Source: Tianweitania sp. UT-5YL-CI-8
GTDB taxonomy: Bacteria > Pseudomonadota > Alphaproteobacteria > Rhizobiales > Rhizobiaceae
Direction of reading: 5' to 3'
DNA length: 64,000 nt
Assembly (NCBI RefSeq): GCF_030010215.1
Contig: NZ_JASCRR010000017.1
Span: forward strand, 1 to 64,000
The position numbers and the translations under genes are program-made. The notes beneath the pieces are model-generated. The model saw nothing but the letters and a program-made list of their open reading frames with translations, was not told the origin of the DNA and did not search any database. Positions within the stretch are counted from its first letter, which is position 1. The number at the start of each line of letters is the position of its first letter. Positions 28,257-37,424 of this stretch are shown in pieces.

Positions 28257-28587
28257 AGGGCGTATTTAGCCATCAAGAGATAACGGGGACGGGCCGACGC
28301 ATACAAACACGCGAACGGTCCGCATGGCGGAAGGGCGGCCTGGCGATATGCCGGGCCGCCCTTCCGATTCTTGCGGCTATGTGTCTGCCAGCAGACCGCT
28401 CCCTGGCATAAAATCAGCATAAGATGCCCCCTTACCCGGCCTCCGCTTCGCTCGGCCACCCTCTCCCCCCAGGGGAGAGGACAAGAACCAACGCCGCTCC
28501 AGTCCTTTCTCCCCGGCGGGGAGAAGGTGGCCCGAAGGGTCGGATGAGGGGGCGTGAATAAAGCTGGACCGACCAGACTGCCCTTCT
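28257..28587. repeat. Intergenic region with rhizobial mosaic palindromic element (copy B)
   Basis: The 331 bp between the transpeptidase and glcF contain CCTCTCCCC/GGGGAGAGG (28460-28480) and TTCTCCCC/GGGGAGAA (28507-28525). The flanking phrases GCTTCGCTCGGCCA and GGATGAGGGG also occur in copy A near 24400. No gene is visible. The palindromes may serve as ends for both convergent transcripts. Confidence 0.6.
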
Positions 28588-29886
28588 TCACACCCCCGCC
28601 GGCCGCTCGCCGCCATAGGCCCAGTCCAGCAGTTTGACCGTGTGGACGACAGGCAGTTTCGCCGCGCTGGCGATCTGGGTGATGCAGCCGATGTTGCCGG
28701 TGGCGACGAGAGCGGCACCGGTGGCCTCGATATTCCTGACCTTGCGGTCGCGCAGCGTTGCCGAAATCTCGGGCTGCATGATGTTGTAGGTGCCGGCCGA
28801 GCCGCAGCACAGATGGCCTTCGCGCGGCTCCTTCACCACGAAGCCGGCGCGGGCCAGCAGTTCCTTGGGTTGGCGCGTGATCTTCTGGCCATGCTGCATC
28901 GAACAGGCGGAGTGATAGGCGACCGTCAGGCCCGGCTTCTGACTGGGCTCGGGAAGTTCGAGCGTGGCGAGATATTCGGTGACGTCCTTGGCGAGTTCCG
29001 AGACGCGCCTGGCCTTTTCGGCATAGGCCGGGTCGAGCCGCAGCATGAAGCCGTAGTCCTTGATCGTCGTGCCACAGCCTGAGGCGGTGATGACGATGGC
29101 ATCAAGCTCACCCGCTTCGATCTGGCGCGTCCAGGCATCGACATTGGTGCGCGCGGAGGCGAGCGCTGCTTCCTCGCGGCCCATGTGATGCACCAGCGCG
29201 CCACAGCAAGCCTCGCCTTGCGGCACCACAACCTCAATGCCGAGCCGCGTGAGCAGCGAAATCGTCGCCTCGTTGATGCCGGGGTCGAGCACCGGCTGGG
29301 CGCAGCCAGTGAGGATCGCCACCCTGCCCCGCTTGGTCGCGGTTGCCGCATGGGTGCCGGGTTTCGACGCTTGGGAGGGGGCCGCGACAGTATCGGGCGC
29401 GAGCCGCAGCATGGCCGCGAAAGGCTTTAGCGCAGGCACACGTTCGAACAGGCCGATGAACGGCTTGCCGAGCTTGGCGGCGCCGAGTGCTGCGCGGAAA
29501 CGCGCGGGATAAGGCAGCACCGCCGCCAGCACGGCGCGCGTTAAGCGGTTCATCGCCGGGCGCTTGTAGGTCTTTTCGATATGGGCGCGGGCATGATCGA
29601 CCAGATGCATGTAGTTCACGCCCGAGGGGCAGGTGCTCATGCAGGACAGGCAGGACAGACAGCGGTCGATATGGGTGACGATTTCCTCGTCGGCCGGTCG
29701 GCCGTTCTCCAGCATGTCCTTGATCAGGTAGATACGTCCGCGCGGGCTGTCGAGCTCGTTGCCCAGCGTCACATAGGTCGGGCAAGTTGCGGTGCAGAAG
29801 CCGCAATGGACGCATTTGCGCAGAATCTTCTCGGACTCCGCGACATGCGGATCGGCAAGCTGAGCGGCGGAGAAATTGGTTTGCAT
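28588..29886 (-). CDS. glcF: Glycolate oxidase iron-sulfur subunit
   Basis: A 432-aa subunit of membrane-associated glycolate oxidase. Two 4Fe-4S ferredoxin motifs are visible near the N terminus: CVHCGFCTATCP and CLSCLSCMSTCP. Two C-terminal CCG domains of the heterodisulfide-reductase type follow (GEACCGALVHH and EGHLCCGSAGTY). It passes electrons from the flavin subunits to the respiratory chain. It starts in the glcE stop codon (TGATG) and ends the glcDEF operon. Confidence 0.96.
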   Translation of the reverse strand: MQTNFSAAQLADPHVAESEKILRKCVHCGFCTATCPTYVTLGNELDSPRGRIYLIKDMLENGRPADEEIVTHIDRCLSCLSCMSTCPSGVNYMHLVDHARAHIEKTYKRPAMNRLTRAVLAAVLPYPARFRAALGAAKLGKPFIGLFERVPALKPFAAMLRLAPDTVAAPSQASKPGTHAATATKRGRVAILTGCAQPVLDPGINEATISLLTRLGIEVVVPQGEACCGALVHHMGREEAALASARTNVDAWTRQIEAGELDAIVITASGCGTTIKDYGFMLRLDPAYAEKARRVSELAKDVTEYLATLELPEPSQKPGLTVAYHSACSMQHGQKITRQPKELLARAGFVVKEPREGHLCCGSAGTYNIMQPEISATLRDRKVRNIEATGAALVATGNIGCITQIASAAKLPVVHTVKLLDWAYGGERPAGV

Positions 29887-31103
29887 CAGTGTGCTCCCGC
29901 CACGATCCTGCCTGGGTTGAGGATGTTCTTCGGATCGAACTCAGCCTTCAGCCGCGCCGAAAGTGCTGCAAGCGCCGGCGGCTGCGGTTCGAATATGTCG
30001 GTGGAGGCGCGCAGGGGCATGCTCGCCCGAACCAGCGTGGCATGGCCGCCGCCGAACTGCTTGATCAGAGCGCGCACGGTTTCGGCCTCGGGTTCGCCCG
30101 CCTCCATGCGCAGCCAGACGAGGCCGCCCTGCCAGTCGTAAAAGGCTGACGCCGCAGCCCGCATGCGCAGCGCCAGCACGAACGCATGGGCTGAGGCGGG
30201 GGCCAAGGACAGGCGCCACACCGGCAAATTGCTGCCGTCGGCAAAGGGGATGCAGTCGCGCACGTCGCGCCACAGCGCCTCCGAAGTCTCATGCTCCAGT
30301 TCCTGCATCTCGCCTGCGGTGGCAAGCAACTGCTTGAGATGACTGACACGGTAGGCGACCGACGGGCCAAACCCTTCGACCCGAAGCAGTGTTGCCGGCT
30401 CACCGCCAAGAACGCCGCCGGCGACCGCTTTGGCGATGCCTTCCGGCAAATGGGCGGCACTCGATACCTCAGCACTTGACCCCATCGCAGCCGCCATGGC
30501 GACCGCGGCTAGGTCGTCGAGCAGGCCGCGTACCACCAGCGTGGTCTCGGTTTCGGCGGCGGGCAGCACCTTGAAGGTCACGTCTGTGAAGGCCGCAAGC
30601 GTTCCCCAGGAACCGGCCACGCCCTTGGAGAGATCGTAGCCGGTGACATTCTTGACCACGCGGCCGCCGGCCTTGAACGCTTCGCCGCGTCCGGACACCG
30701 CTGAGATGCCGAGAATATGGTCGCGCGCAGCCCCCGCCTTCAGCCGGCGCGGACCCGCCAGATTGGCAGCCAACACGCCGCCGACGGTTCCCCGACCGCG
30801 CGCTCCGCCCAGAAGCGGGCCGTAGTCGATCGGTTCGAAAGCGAGTTCCTGATTGCTGAGCTTAAGAAGTGTCTCGATCTCGGCGAGCGGCGTACCTGCA
30901 CGCGCCGACAGCACCAGTTCGGCCGGCTCATAGAGCGTGACGCCGGATAGCTGAGACAAATCAAGCGTATGCTCGGCCTGCACCGGGCGGCCGATGCCCC
31001 GCTTTGAGCCATGGCCGCAGATTTCGAGCGGCACATCCTCGCCGGCGGCCCATTGCACGACGGACAGCACGTCTTCAGGCGTGGCTGGGGTGAAAGTGGT
31101 CAT
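29886..31103 (-). CDS. glcE: Glycolate oxidase FAD-binding subunit
   Basis: A 405-aa FAD-linked oxidase subunit with a PCMH-type FAD fold (ICGHGSKRGIG and LLGGARGRGTVGGVLAANLAGPRR, then GRVVKNVTGYDLSKG). It lacks the metal-site residues of GlcD and supports it structurally or in electron transfer. The start at 31103 shares one base with the glcD stop (TGATG). The frame stays open far upstream inside glcD, but that part is a shadow of glcD. glcDEF oxidise glycolate to glyoxylate. Confidence 0.94.
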   Translation of the reverse strand: MTTFTPATPEDVLSVVQWAAGEDVPLEICGHGSKRGIGRPVQAEHTLDLSQLSGVTLYEPAELVLSARAGTPLAEIETLLKLSNQELAFEPIDYGPLLGGARGRGTVGGVLAANLAGPRRLKAGAARDHILGISAVSGRGEAFKAGGRVVKNVTGYDLSKGVAGSWGTLAAFTDVTFKVLPAAETETTLVVRGLLDDLAAVAMAAAMGSSAEVSSAAHLPEGIAKAVAGGVLGGEPATLLRVEGFGPSVAYRVSHLKQLLATAGEMQELEHETSEALWRDVRDCIPFADGSNLPVWRLSLAPASAHAFVLALRMRAAASAFYDWQGGLVWLRMEAGEPEAETVRALIKQFGGGHATLVRASMPLRASTDIFEPQPPALAALSARLKAEFDPKNILNPGRIVAGAH

Positions 31104-32599
31104 CAAAACCTCGGAATGTCTGGGAACGCCAGTTGCCCGCCATGCACGTGCATGCGGCCGAGTTCGGCGCATCGGCGCAATTGCGGGAAAACCTTTCCGG
31201 GGTTGAGCAGGTGGTTGGGGTCGAAGGCGCATTTGACGCGCATCTGCTGGTCGAGATCGGTTTGCGAAAACATCTCCGGCATCAGGTCGCGCTTTTCGAC
31301 ACCGACGCCATGCTCGCCCGTCAGCACCCCGCCGACCGCCACGCAGAGGCGCAAAATGTCGGAGCCGAAGGCCTCTGCCTTGTCGAGTTCGCCCGGCACA
31401 TTGGCGTCGTAGAGGATGAGCGGATGCAGATTGCCGTCGCCGGCGTGGAAGACATTGGCGACGCCGAGCCCGTATTGCTCCGACAGGCTGCGCATTCCAG
31501 CCAAAACGCGCGGCAGTTCCTTGCGCGGGATGGTCCCGTCCATGCAGTAATAATCCGGCGAGATGCGGCCGACGGCCGGAAACGCCGCTTTGCGCCCGGC
31601 CCAGAACGTCATGCGCTCTTGCTCGTTCTGCGAGATGCGGCAGGTGGTAGAGCCGTTGCGCAAAGCAATCGCTTCGACTGCCGAAATCAGGTGGTCGACC
31701 TCGACGCCGGGACCGTCGAGCTCGACGATCAGCAGCGCCTCGACGTCCAAGGGATAACCGGCATTGACGAAGGCTTCCGCGGCGTGGATGGCGGGACGAT
31801 CCATCATCTCCATGCCACCTGGAATGATGCCGGCCGCGATGATATCCGCGACGCATTGGCCGCCCTCCTCGCTGGTCGGAAAGCCGATCAGGAGGGCGCG
31901 TGCCGTCTCCGGTTTCTTGAGGATGCGCACGGTGACTTCGGTGACGACGCCCAGCAGCCCCTCAGATCCCGTCATGATGCCCAAAAGATCGTAGCCCTCG
32001 GCATCGAGATGCTTACCGCCGAGCCGAATGACTTCACCGCTCATCAGCACCATCTCGATGCCGAGCACGTTGTTGGCGGTCAGGCCATATTTCAGGCAGT
32101 GCACGCCGCCGGAATTTTCGGCGACATTGCCGCCGATGGAACAGGCGATCTGGGAGGACGGGTCGGGCGCATAGTAAAATCCCTCCTGCTCCACGGCATG
32201 GGTGATGCCGAGATTGGTAACGCCGGGCTGGGCGACCACGACGCGATTAGGATAGTCGATCTCGAGGACGCGGTTGAACCGGCTCATGACGACGAGCACG
32301 GCATCCTCGAGCGGCAGCGCACCACCGGACAGCGAGGTGCCGGAGCCGCGCGGCACGACACGAATGTTGCGGTCGTTGCAATATTTCAGGATGCGCGAAA
32401 CCTGCGCCACGGTCTCGGGCAGCACCACCACAAGCGGCAGCTGACGATAGGCGGTCAGCCCGTCGCTTTCAAAGGCGCGCATGCCGTTGACTGCGTCGAC
32501 CACGCCCTCGCCCGGCACGATGATGCGCATATCGGCGACGATCTCGGCGCGGCGTGCAAGCGTCGCCGCGTCCGGCTTTGGCATGACGAGACCTGACAT
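31103..32599 (-). CDS. glcD: Glycolate oxidase catalytic subunit
   Basis: A 498-aa FAD-linked glycolate dehydrogenase. The FAD-binding region reads VVPRGSGTSLSGGALPLEDAV and CSIGGNVAENSGGVHCLKYGLT. The substrate/metal site is in NVFHAGDGNLHPLILYD and GEHGVGVEKRDLM near the C terminus. GAGGAG precedes the ATG. It is the first gene of glcDEF, and a perfect operator-like palindrome lies directly upstream of its ribosome site. The FadR-type regulator diverges from it. Confidence 0.95.
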   Translation of the reverse strand: MSGLVMPKPDAATLARRAEIVADMRIIVPGEGVVDAVNGMRAFESDGLTAYRQLPLVVVLPETVAQVSRILKYCNDRNIRVVPRGSGTSLSGGALPLEDAVLVVMSRFNRVLEIDYPNRVVVAQPGVTNLGITHAVEQEGFYYAPDPSSQIACSIGGNVAENSGGVHCLKYGLTANNVLGIEMVLMSGEVIRLGGKHLDAEGYDLLGIMTGSEGLLGVVTEVTVRILKKPETARALLIGFPTSEEGGQCVADIIAAGIIPGGMEMMDRPAIHAAEAFVNAGYPLDVEALLIVELDGPGVEVDHLISAVEAIALRNGSTTCRISQNEQERMTFWAGRKAAFPAVGRISPDYYCMDGTIPRKELPRVLAGMRSLSEQYGLGVANVFHAGDGNLHPLILYDANVPGELDKAEAFGSDILRLCVAVGGVLTGEHGVGVEKRDLMPEMFSQTDLDQQMRVKCAFDPNHLLNPGKVFPQLRRCAELGRMHVHGGQLAFPDIPRF

Positions 32600-32613
32600 G
32601 GCGTCCTCCTCAG

Positions 32614-32632
32614 TGGTAAAAATCCTTTACCA
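32614..32632. promoter_or_regulatory. Candidate FadR/GntR operator for glcDEF
   Basis: TGGTAAA (32614-32620), AATCC and TTTACCA (32626-32632) make a perfect 7-bp inverted repeat. FadR-subfamily operators share TGGT/ACCA half sites, and this one sits just upstream of the glcD ribosome site in the gap to the divergent regulator. Repression by blocking glcD transcription, lifted by glycolate or a related acid, is likely by analogy. Confidence 0.55.
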
Positions 32633-32764
32633 GTCTTTTGATGGGGCTGCAAATCTGATGCAGGCCTGCTAACGACCGCGTTTCAATCGTCTTTCATGCT
32701 GGATAAATAATTTGACCAATTTGTCGCAGACGACCTATCCTGCGGCAAAGCAACTGGAAAAGCC

Positions 32765-33571
32765 GTGAACGATATTTTCTTCAAGATAGACCATTCGCGG
32801 ACGGCCGACGAGGTGATCGCCCAGATCGAGAGTCTGATCCTCGAAGGCGTGCTGCGCTCGGGCGACAGGTTGCCCGGCGAACGCGAACTGGCGTTGAAAC
32901 TCGACGTGTCCCGGCCGATCCTGCGCAATGCGCTGAAAGAGCTCGAAGGGCGAGGCCTGCTGGTCAGCCGGCATGGCGACGGCACCCATGTCGCCGATGT
33001 CACCGGCCAGATCTTTTCCCGACCGGTGATGGATCTCATCATCAGCCATAGCAAGGCGGTGGCCGACTATCTGGAATATCGCCGCGAGATCGAGGGGCTG
33101 GCCGCCGAATACGCTGCCCGCCGCGTCACCGCCGACGATATCGTCCTGCTCGACCGCATCATGGAGCGGATGGAGGCTGCGCACCGGGATCCCGACTTCG
33201 ATGACGAGGCCAAGATCGATGTCGAGTTCCACCATGCGGTTGGGGAAGGCGCCCACAACATCGTTCTCATGCACACGTTGCGCGCCTGCTATCGGCTGCT
33301 CTCGGAAGGTGTGGCGGAGAACCGACTGCTGATCTTCGATCATTCGGGCGGTCGCGACGCCCTGCTCGACCAGCACCAGGCGATCCATCGGGCGGTAAGA
33401 GGGCGCGACCCTGCCGGCGCGCGCAAAGCGGCTATGGACCATATCGCCTATATCGAGCGGTCCATGACCGAAGCCGAGCGCAGCGGCGAATGGCAGCGCA
33501 TCGCGCGTCTCAGACTTCGGCAGCGTGGAGAACCCAAGCTTATGCCACCAGTGGAAAGTGCCGACCGATGA
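32765..33571 (+). CDS. FadR/GntR (FCD-type) transcriptional regulator
   Basis: A 268-aa regulator: N-terminal GntR winged helix (about 12-75, VIAQIESLILEGVLRSGDRLPGERELALKLDVSRPILRNALKELEGRGLLVSRHGDGTHV) and an all-alpha FCD ligand domain whose metal-site residues lie around DVEFHHAV and DQHQAIHRAV. It resembles GlcC, PdhR and LldR. It starts with GTG, with GGAAAAG six bases upstream. It diverges from glcD, so control of glycolate use is likely. Its stop overlaps the next gene (ATGA). Confidence 0.9.
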   Translation: MNDIFFKIDHSRTADEVIAQIESLILEGVLRSGDRLPGERELALKLDVSRPILRNALKELEGRGLLVSRHGDGTHVADVTGQIFSRPVMDLIISHSKAVADYLEYRREIEGLAAEYAARRVTADDIVLLDRIMERMEAAHRDPDFDDEAKIDVEFHHAVGEGAHNIVLMHTLRACYRLLSEGVAENRLLIFDHSGGRDALLDQHQAIHRAVRGRDPAGARKAAMDHIAYIERSMTEAERSGEWQRIARLRLRQRGEPKLMPPVESADR

Positions 33572-34314
33572 AAGCCAAGGGCGTGGATTTCGCTTCCGCA
33601 CGTGCACCCGAAGGCATGCGGCTTTATGCCATTGGCGATCCGCACGGCAAGCTCGACCTGCTGGAGGCCATGCACAAACGCATCGCGGACGAGATCGCGC
33701 GGGACAGACCGACCGACTGGCGCGTCGTTCATCTGGGCGACTATGTCGACCGGGGTCCTGACTCACGCGGCGTGCTGGAGTTCCTCGTGGCGCTGAAGCA
33801 GCGCGACGAGCGCTTTGTATTCCTGACCGGTAACCACGACCAAGGAATGCTGCAGTTTCTGGCGACGGCGCAGTTGGACGGGATCTTTGTGCGCAATGGT
33901 GGGACGGAGACCGTCCGATCCTATGGCGTGGATGCGGTTTTCGAGTCTCCGGAGGGCGCCACGCGAACCCGCAATCAGTTGATGGATGCGATCCCGGAAG
34001 CGCATCTGCGCTTCCTGCGCGAATTGGATTATTCCTGCTCGTTCGGCGATTTTTTCTTCTGCCATGCCGGAATCAGGCCGGGAGTGGCGCTCGACAAGCA
34101 GTCGCGTGACGACCTGATCTGGATACGCGGGACATTTCTCGACAACGACGACCTGTTCGAAAAGGTCATAGTTCACGGCCATACGCCGCAGGCCGATCCG
34201 GAGATCCTGCACAATCGCGTCAACATCGATACCGGCGCATGCTTCACCGGACGCCTGACGGCGTTTGTCGCAGAGGGCGATGTGAAGCAGACGTTCTCGG
34301 TATGGAAGGCTTAG
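33568..34314 (+). CDS. PPP-type serine/threonine metallophosphatase
   Basis: A 248-aa calcineurin-like phosphoesterase of the bacterial PPP (PrpA/ApaH-like) group. The metal motifs are complete: GDPHGK (23-28; GDxHG), GDYVDRG (57-63), GNHD (88-91), a His in FFCHAGIRPG and HGHTP near 210. It may remove phosphate from Ser/Thr proteins or act on a dinucleotide. Its ATG overlaps the regulator stop by 4 nt, so it is translated with the glycolate regulator, an unusual pairing. Confidence 0.87.
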   Translation: MKAKGVDFASARAPEGMRLYAIGDPHGKLDLLEAMHKRIADEIARDRPTDWRVVHLGDYVDRGPDSRGVLEFLVALKQRDERFVFLTGNHDQGMLQFLATAQLDGIFVRNGGTETVRSYGVDAVFESPEGATRTRNQLMDAIPEAHLRFLRELDYSCSFGDFFFCHAGIRPGVALDKQSRDDLIWIRGTFLDNDDLFEKVIVHGHTPQADPEILHNRVNIDTGACFTGRLTAFVAEGDVKQTFSVWKA

Positions 34315-34317
34315 GCC

Positions 34318-34458
34318 TTATCGGGCAGCGGCGGTGACGCCGTAGCCATCGATTGCCAAGTGATCGGCAGACGCATCGGCTGCATAGATGCCGAAGCCGC
34401 CGACGATGATGGCGGAGATCATGGCGATGGTCAGGAGCGCAGCTTTCACGGGATTCAT
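34318..34458 (-). CDS. Small exported or membrane peptide, 46 aa
   Basis: The frame encodes a 46-aa peptide with a Lys-containing start, a hydrophobic helix (ALLTIAMISAIIVGGFGIYA) and a short polar tail. It looks like a signal-anchored peptide. AAGAG lies only 3 bases before the ATG, so translation support is weak. No family recognised. It is convergent with the phosphatase gene. Confidence 0.4.
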   Translation of the reverse strand: MNPVKAALLTIAMISAIIVGGFGIYAADASADHLAIDGYGVTAAAR

Positions 34459-34694
34459 CTCTTTTTTCTGGCGTTCCGACTGTTGCACGATAACTGTTAC
34501 GAATATGTTTCGGCCATCGACGGGCCGTCCGGGCAAAAACGCCGCGACATCGAAAAAAGTTCCGAAATCCGGCTTGTCTTTTTGTCAGGAGCGCCTCGGC
34601 ACCCATCCGACGGGCCGCTTCTAGAAGCCCGGTCTGTAACAATCCAGCTCTAAAAAACCGGCAGGTGTGGAAGTCCTCCACAGTGCCAAAAATG

Positions 34695-35408
34695 TCACGA
34701 GCGATCCGGGCGAATGGTGCCGACCCAAGCCCTTGCAAGGCTTTTTCCCGCAGCGTCCGCCGCTGCTCCATGGAGGGACTGCTCTTGTGGCCGCCGCTCC
34801 GGCCAATCGGGATTGTTGGCCGCGATCTGGCCGGCCAGGAGTGTCGTCCACTGTTCGACCAGTTTCGTGTCGGCTTCGAAATGAAACTGCGTGGCATAAG
34901 CGGCGCGCCCCACCCGGAAGGCCTGATTGGCAGCTTTCGGGCTTTCGGCAAGCCGCACCGCGCGCTCCGGCAGGCCGAACGTATCGTCATGCCACTGGAA
35001 TATCGGAAACGCGGACGGTGCCGAACCGGCCACAGGGTCGGCCTGTCCCTTCGGGGTCAAAGTCACGGTCTGCCAGCCAAACTCGGTCGCCCCACCGACC
35101 TGGTTGACGCCGCCAAAGGCCCGCGCCATGAGCTGGCTTCCCAGGCAGATGCCGAGCACTGAACGGTCCTTGGCCTCGAAATCGCGGATGAGGTCGAGAA
35201 GGGCCGGAAAATAAGGATAGGCTGCATCGTCTAGCGCGTTCTGCCCGCCGCCCAGAACAATCAGCGCATCGTGACCGGATGCGTCCGTGGGCAGGGCTTC
35301 GCCGAGATAGGGGCTGCGGCGGTCGATCTCGGCGCCGGCTTCATCCAGCACCTCGCGGATTTGCCCCAGCCCGGTTTCGGCATAATTTTCGACAACAAGA
35401 ACCTTCAT
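34695..35408 (-). CDS. Class I glutamine amidotransferase
   Basis: A 237-aa stand-alone amidotransferase domain like the guaA-related YfeJ/Gat1 group. The nucleophile C88 is in LGICLGSQL, and H177 and E179 lie in YATQFHFEAD. The start at 35408 was chosen because GCGGG precedes it and the MKVLVVENYAETGLGQIREVL beginning fits the fold; a longer in-frame version is not homologous. Its acceptor and substrate are not known. It diverges from the gene at 35501. Confidence 0.88.
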   Translation of the reverse strand: MKVLVVENYAETGLGQIREVLDEAGAEIDRRSPYLGEALPTDASGHDALIVLGGGQNALDDAAYPYFPALLDLIRDFEAKDRSVLGICLGSQLMARAFGGVNQVGGATEFGWQTVTLTPKGQADPVAGSAPSAFPIFQWHDDTFGLPERAVRLAESPKAANQAFRVGRAAYATQFHFEADTKLVEQWTTLLAGQIAANNPDWPERRPQEQSLHGAAADAAGKSLARAWVGTIRPDRS

Positions 35409-35500
35409 TGACCCGCCTTGCATCTGCCTTGTCTTTGCAACCGGGCACTGCCGTATCATGGTGACTGAGAACGAACCAGCATCGAAGATGGATAGCAGCC

Positions 35501-36145
35501 ATGCCGCTCCAGAACCGCGTCGATCCGTTCGGGAGAATCGTCGCCCACCCGACACGCGGCCTGTTCACCGGCAATCGCGGCATCATCCACGATCCCGACA
35601 GCCGGACGCTGCTTAAGCGGCGCTGGAGCACGAAGGCTTGGATCATTTGCACCTGCGACTATAAGGGACGCAAGCGCGACGTGATGGGCCACAACGGACA
35701 CGGCAACGGTGCGGGTTGGACCAATCTGTTTTTTCTCGACGAGGTGACGGCGCTGACCGCCGGCCACCGGCCCTGCTTCTTTTGTCGCTACGAGCAGGCG
35801 AAGAGCTTTCGGCGGCTTCATGCCGAAGCTGTCGATCGCAAGAAGGCAACCGCCACGGAGATCGACACGCGTCTGCATGCGGAGCGCCTTGCCTCCGGCG
35901 GCAGGCCGGCACCGATCGCGGTCCAGGAGTTGCAGGACCTGCCGGACGGCGCGATGATCGCGGACGGCGCAAACGGATATGCGTTGCGCGCGGGCATGTT
36001 CCTGCCATGGTCGTTCGATGGCTATGGAGCGCCGCGACTGCCTTCCGCCTTCGAACCCAAGACACTGACGCTGCTCACGCCGCCAACGACACTGGCCGTT
36101 CTGCGGCGAGGTTACGAGCCTGTCTGGCACGCCTCCGCCTCTTGA
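35501..36145 (+). CDS. Conserved hypothetical protein with Cys pairs
   Basis: A 214-aa protein of unknown function. It has CTC (about 50), [13 protein letters not shown] (about 90; CxxC) and a conserved-looking [16 protein letters not shown] run, so a zinc-binding site (CxC plus CxxC) is possible. From memory, similar alphaproteobacterial proteins keep the pattern 'WI.C...F+GR+R.vm....Y..LFFLDE.TAL.AGHRPC..C', but none is characterised. No signal peptide. It is 32 bp upstream of rsmE and on the same strand, so the two may be co-transcribed. Confidence 0.7.
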   Translation: MPLQNRVDPFGRIVAHPTRGLFTGNRGIIHDPDSRTLLKRRWSTKAWIICTCDYKGRKRDVMGHNGHGNGAGWTNLFFLDEVTALTAGHRPCFFCRYEQAKSFRRLHAEAVDRKKATATEIDTRLHAERLASGGRPAPIAVQELQDLPDGAMIADGANGYALRAGMFLPWSFDGYGAPRLPSAFEPKTLTLLTPPTTLAVLRRGYEPVWHASAS

Positions 36146-36176
36146 CCCGCTGAAAGCGCTGCCGCATCAGTCGAAA

Positions 36177-36911
36177 ATGCGCGCAAATTACCGACTCCAA
36201 AGGCTCTTCGTACCCGACCCGCTTTCGGAAGGCAGCGCCTTCGAAGCCTCTCCGCAGCAGAGCCACTATCTGCTGCATGTCTTGCGATTGCCGGACGGCG
36301 CCGAACTGCTGGTTTTCAACGGTCGCGACGGCGAGTGGCGCGCGAAAATCGCGTCGCGAACTAAAAAAGCCGTGCGGATCGAAGCCGTCAGCCTCGAGCG
36401 CCCACAGCCCGCAGCATCCGATCTCGTCTACTGTTTTGCACCCATCAAGCAGGGACGGCTCGATTATCTCGTGCAGAAGGCCGTGGAAATGGGCGCGGGC
36501 GCGCTGCGGCCTGTCATCACCCAGCATACGCAGGTGGCCAAGGCCGGCACCGAGCGGCTTCGCGCCAATGTGGTGGAAGCGGCTGAGCAATGCGGCATCC
36601 TTGCCTTGCCCGAGGTCGCCGAACCCGTGAAGCTCGACGCCTTACTGTCTGGCTGGGATCGGACGCGCCGGCTGATCTTCTGCGACGAGGGTGCCGAAAC
36701 CGACAATCCCGTGGCCGCCCTGCAAGCAATCGAAGAGCGAAGGCTGGCGCTTTTGATCGGCCCCGAAGGCGGGTTCTCGGAAGACGAACGCAAGATGCTG
36801 CATGCCCTGCCCTTCGTCACCGCGATTCCGCTCGGGCCACGCATCCTGCGCGCCGATACGGCAGCCGTGGCGGCGCTGGCGGTCATACAGGCAACCATCG
36901 GCGATTGGTGA
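36177..36911 (+). CDS. rsmE: 16S rRNA (uracil(1498)-N3)-methyltransferase
   Basis: A 244-aa SPOUT-fold methyltransferase that methylates U1498 of 16S rRNA. Family marks are the N-terminal PUA-like domain, [50 protein letters not shown], and the SAM knot [13 protein letters not shown] with the ending [16 protein letters not shown]. Length and motifs are normal. It is followed by a tiny membrane-peptide frame on the opposite strand. Confidence 0.95.
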   Translation: MRANYRLQRLFVPDPLSEGSAFEASPQQSHYLLHVLRLPDGAELLVFNGRDGEWRAKIASRTKKAVRIEAVSLERPQPAASDLVYCFAPIKQGRLDYLVQKAVEMGAGALRPVITQHTQVAKAGTERLRANVVEAAEQCGILALPEVAEPVKLDALLSGWDRTRRLIFCDEGAETDNPVAALQAIEERRLALLIGPEGGFSEDERKMLHALPFVTAIPLGPRILRADTAAVAALAVIQATIGDW

Positions 36912-36921
36912 AGCGCCGGCT

Positions 36922-37011
36922 TCAGAAAGTGATGCTGGTGAAGACGAGATAGAGAAGGCCGGCGGCGAGGCCGAATGCCAGAGCCAGCATGATGCGCCCG
37001 AAGGATTCCAT
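36922..37011 (-). CDS. Possible 29-aa membrane peptide
   Basis: A short frame encoding MESFGRIMLALAFGLAAG followed by LLYLVFTSITF, one membrane helix. It lies between rsmE and the DUF1488 gene on the strand of the latter. No clear ribosome site is adjacent (GAGGG lies some 20 bases upstream), so it is only a candidate. The composition is that of a real single-pass peptide. Confidence 0.35.
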   Translation of the reverse strand: MESFGRIMLALAFGLAAGLLYLVFTSITF

Positions 37012-37139
37012 GGAAATTCTGCCGACGGCCCTCAAGAAGCAACCCCGCAGTTTGTCGTGATGGCAAGAAGAGCGGGTTGCCCCGTAGGCAAGCGTAGCGG
37101 TCGATGTGGTTCTGGGCTCGGTAGGTCCCGATGCGCCAT

Positions 37140-37424
37140 CTACCGGATCCGCAGGTCGAGGCGGGTCAGCACATATGACCTGCCTCTTTGCGTCCCCGAA
37201 TAGGCCTTGCTGGCCGCTTCCTGGATTTTGATGCGCGCGGAATCGAAGACCGCCAGGCAGGCGGCCTCGTCGCCGGCGGTGCTCTTGTCGTTTTGCGCCG
37301 ATGCGCGAAGCGCGCCTGCCTCGACGAAGAACGGCACTTCGAACATGCCGTCATGCGCAATGAAGCGAACGGCGTCGCGCGCCGCGTCGAAGCTCCGGCT
37401 TCGATTGGGAAAACCAAGGGTCAT
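37140..37424 (-). CDS. DUF1488 domain-containing protein
   Basis: A 94-aa protein. The pattern FPNRSRSFDAARDAVRFIAHDGMFEVPFFVEAGAL near the start and VFDSARIKIQEAASKAY near the end match DUF1488, a rhizobial family with no known activity. It is the last gene of a leftward operon of six short genes. Its ATG overlaps the stop of the gene before it (ATGA), so the two are translationally coupled. Confidence 0.65.
   Translation of the reverse strand: MTLGFPNRSRSFDAARDAVRFIAHDGMFEVPFFVEAGALRASAQNDKSTAGDEAACLAVFDSARIKIQEAASKAYSGTQRGRSYVLTRLDLRIR

Noticed and set aside
31104-31856. N-terminal extension of glcE into glcD
   Set aside because: The frame is open but overlaps the catalytic part of glcD; the ATG at 31103 with TGATG coupling is the true start.
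31133-32596. 487-aa open frame opposite glcD
   Set aside because: Antisense shadow of glcD.
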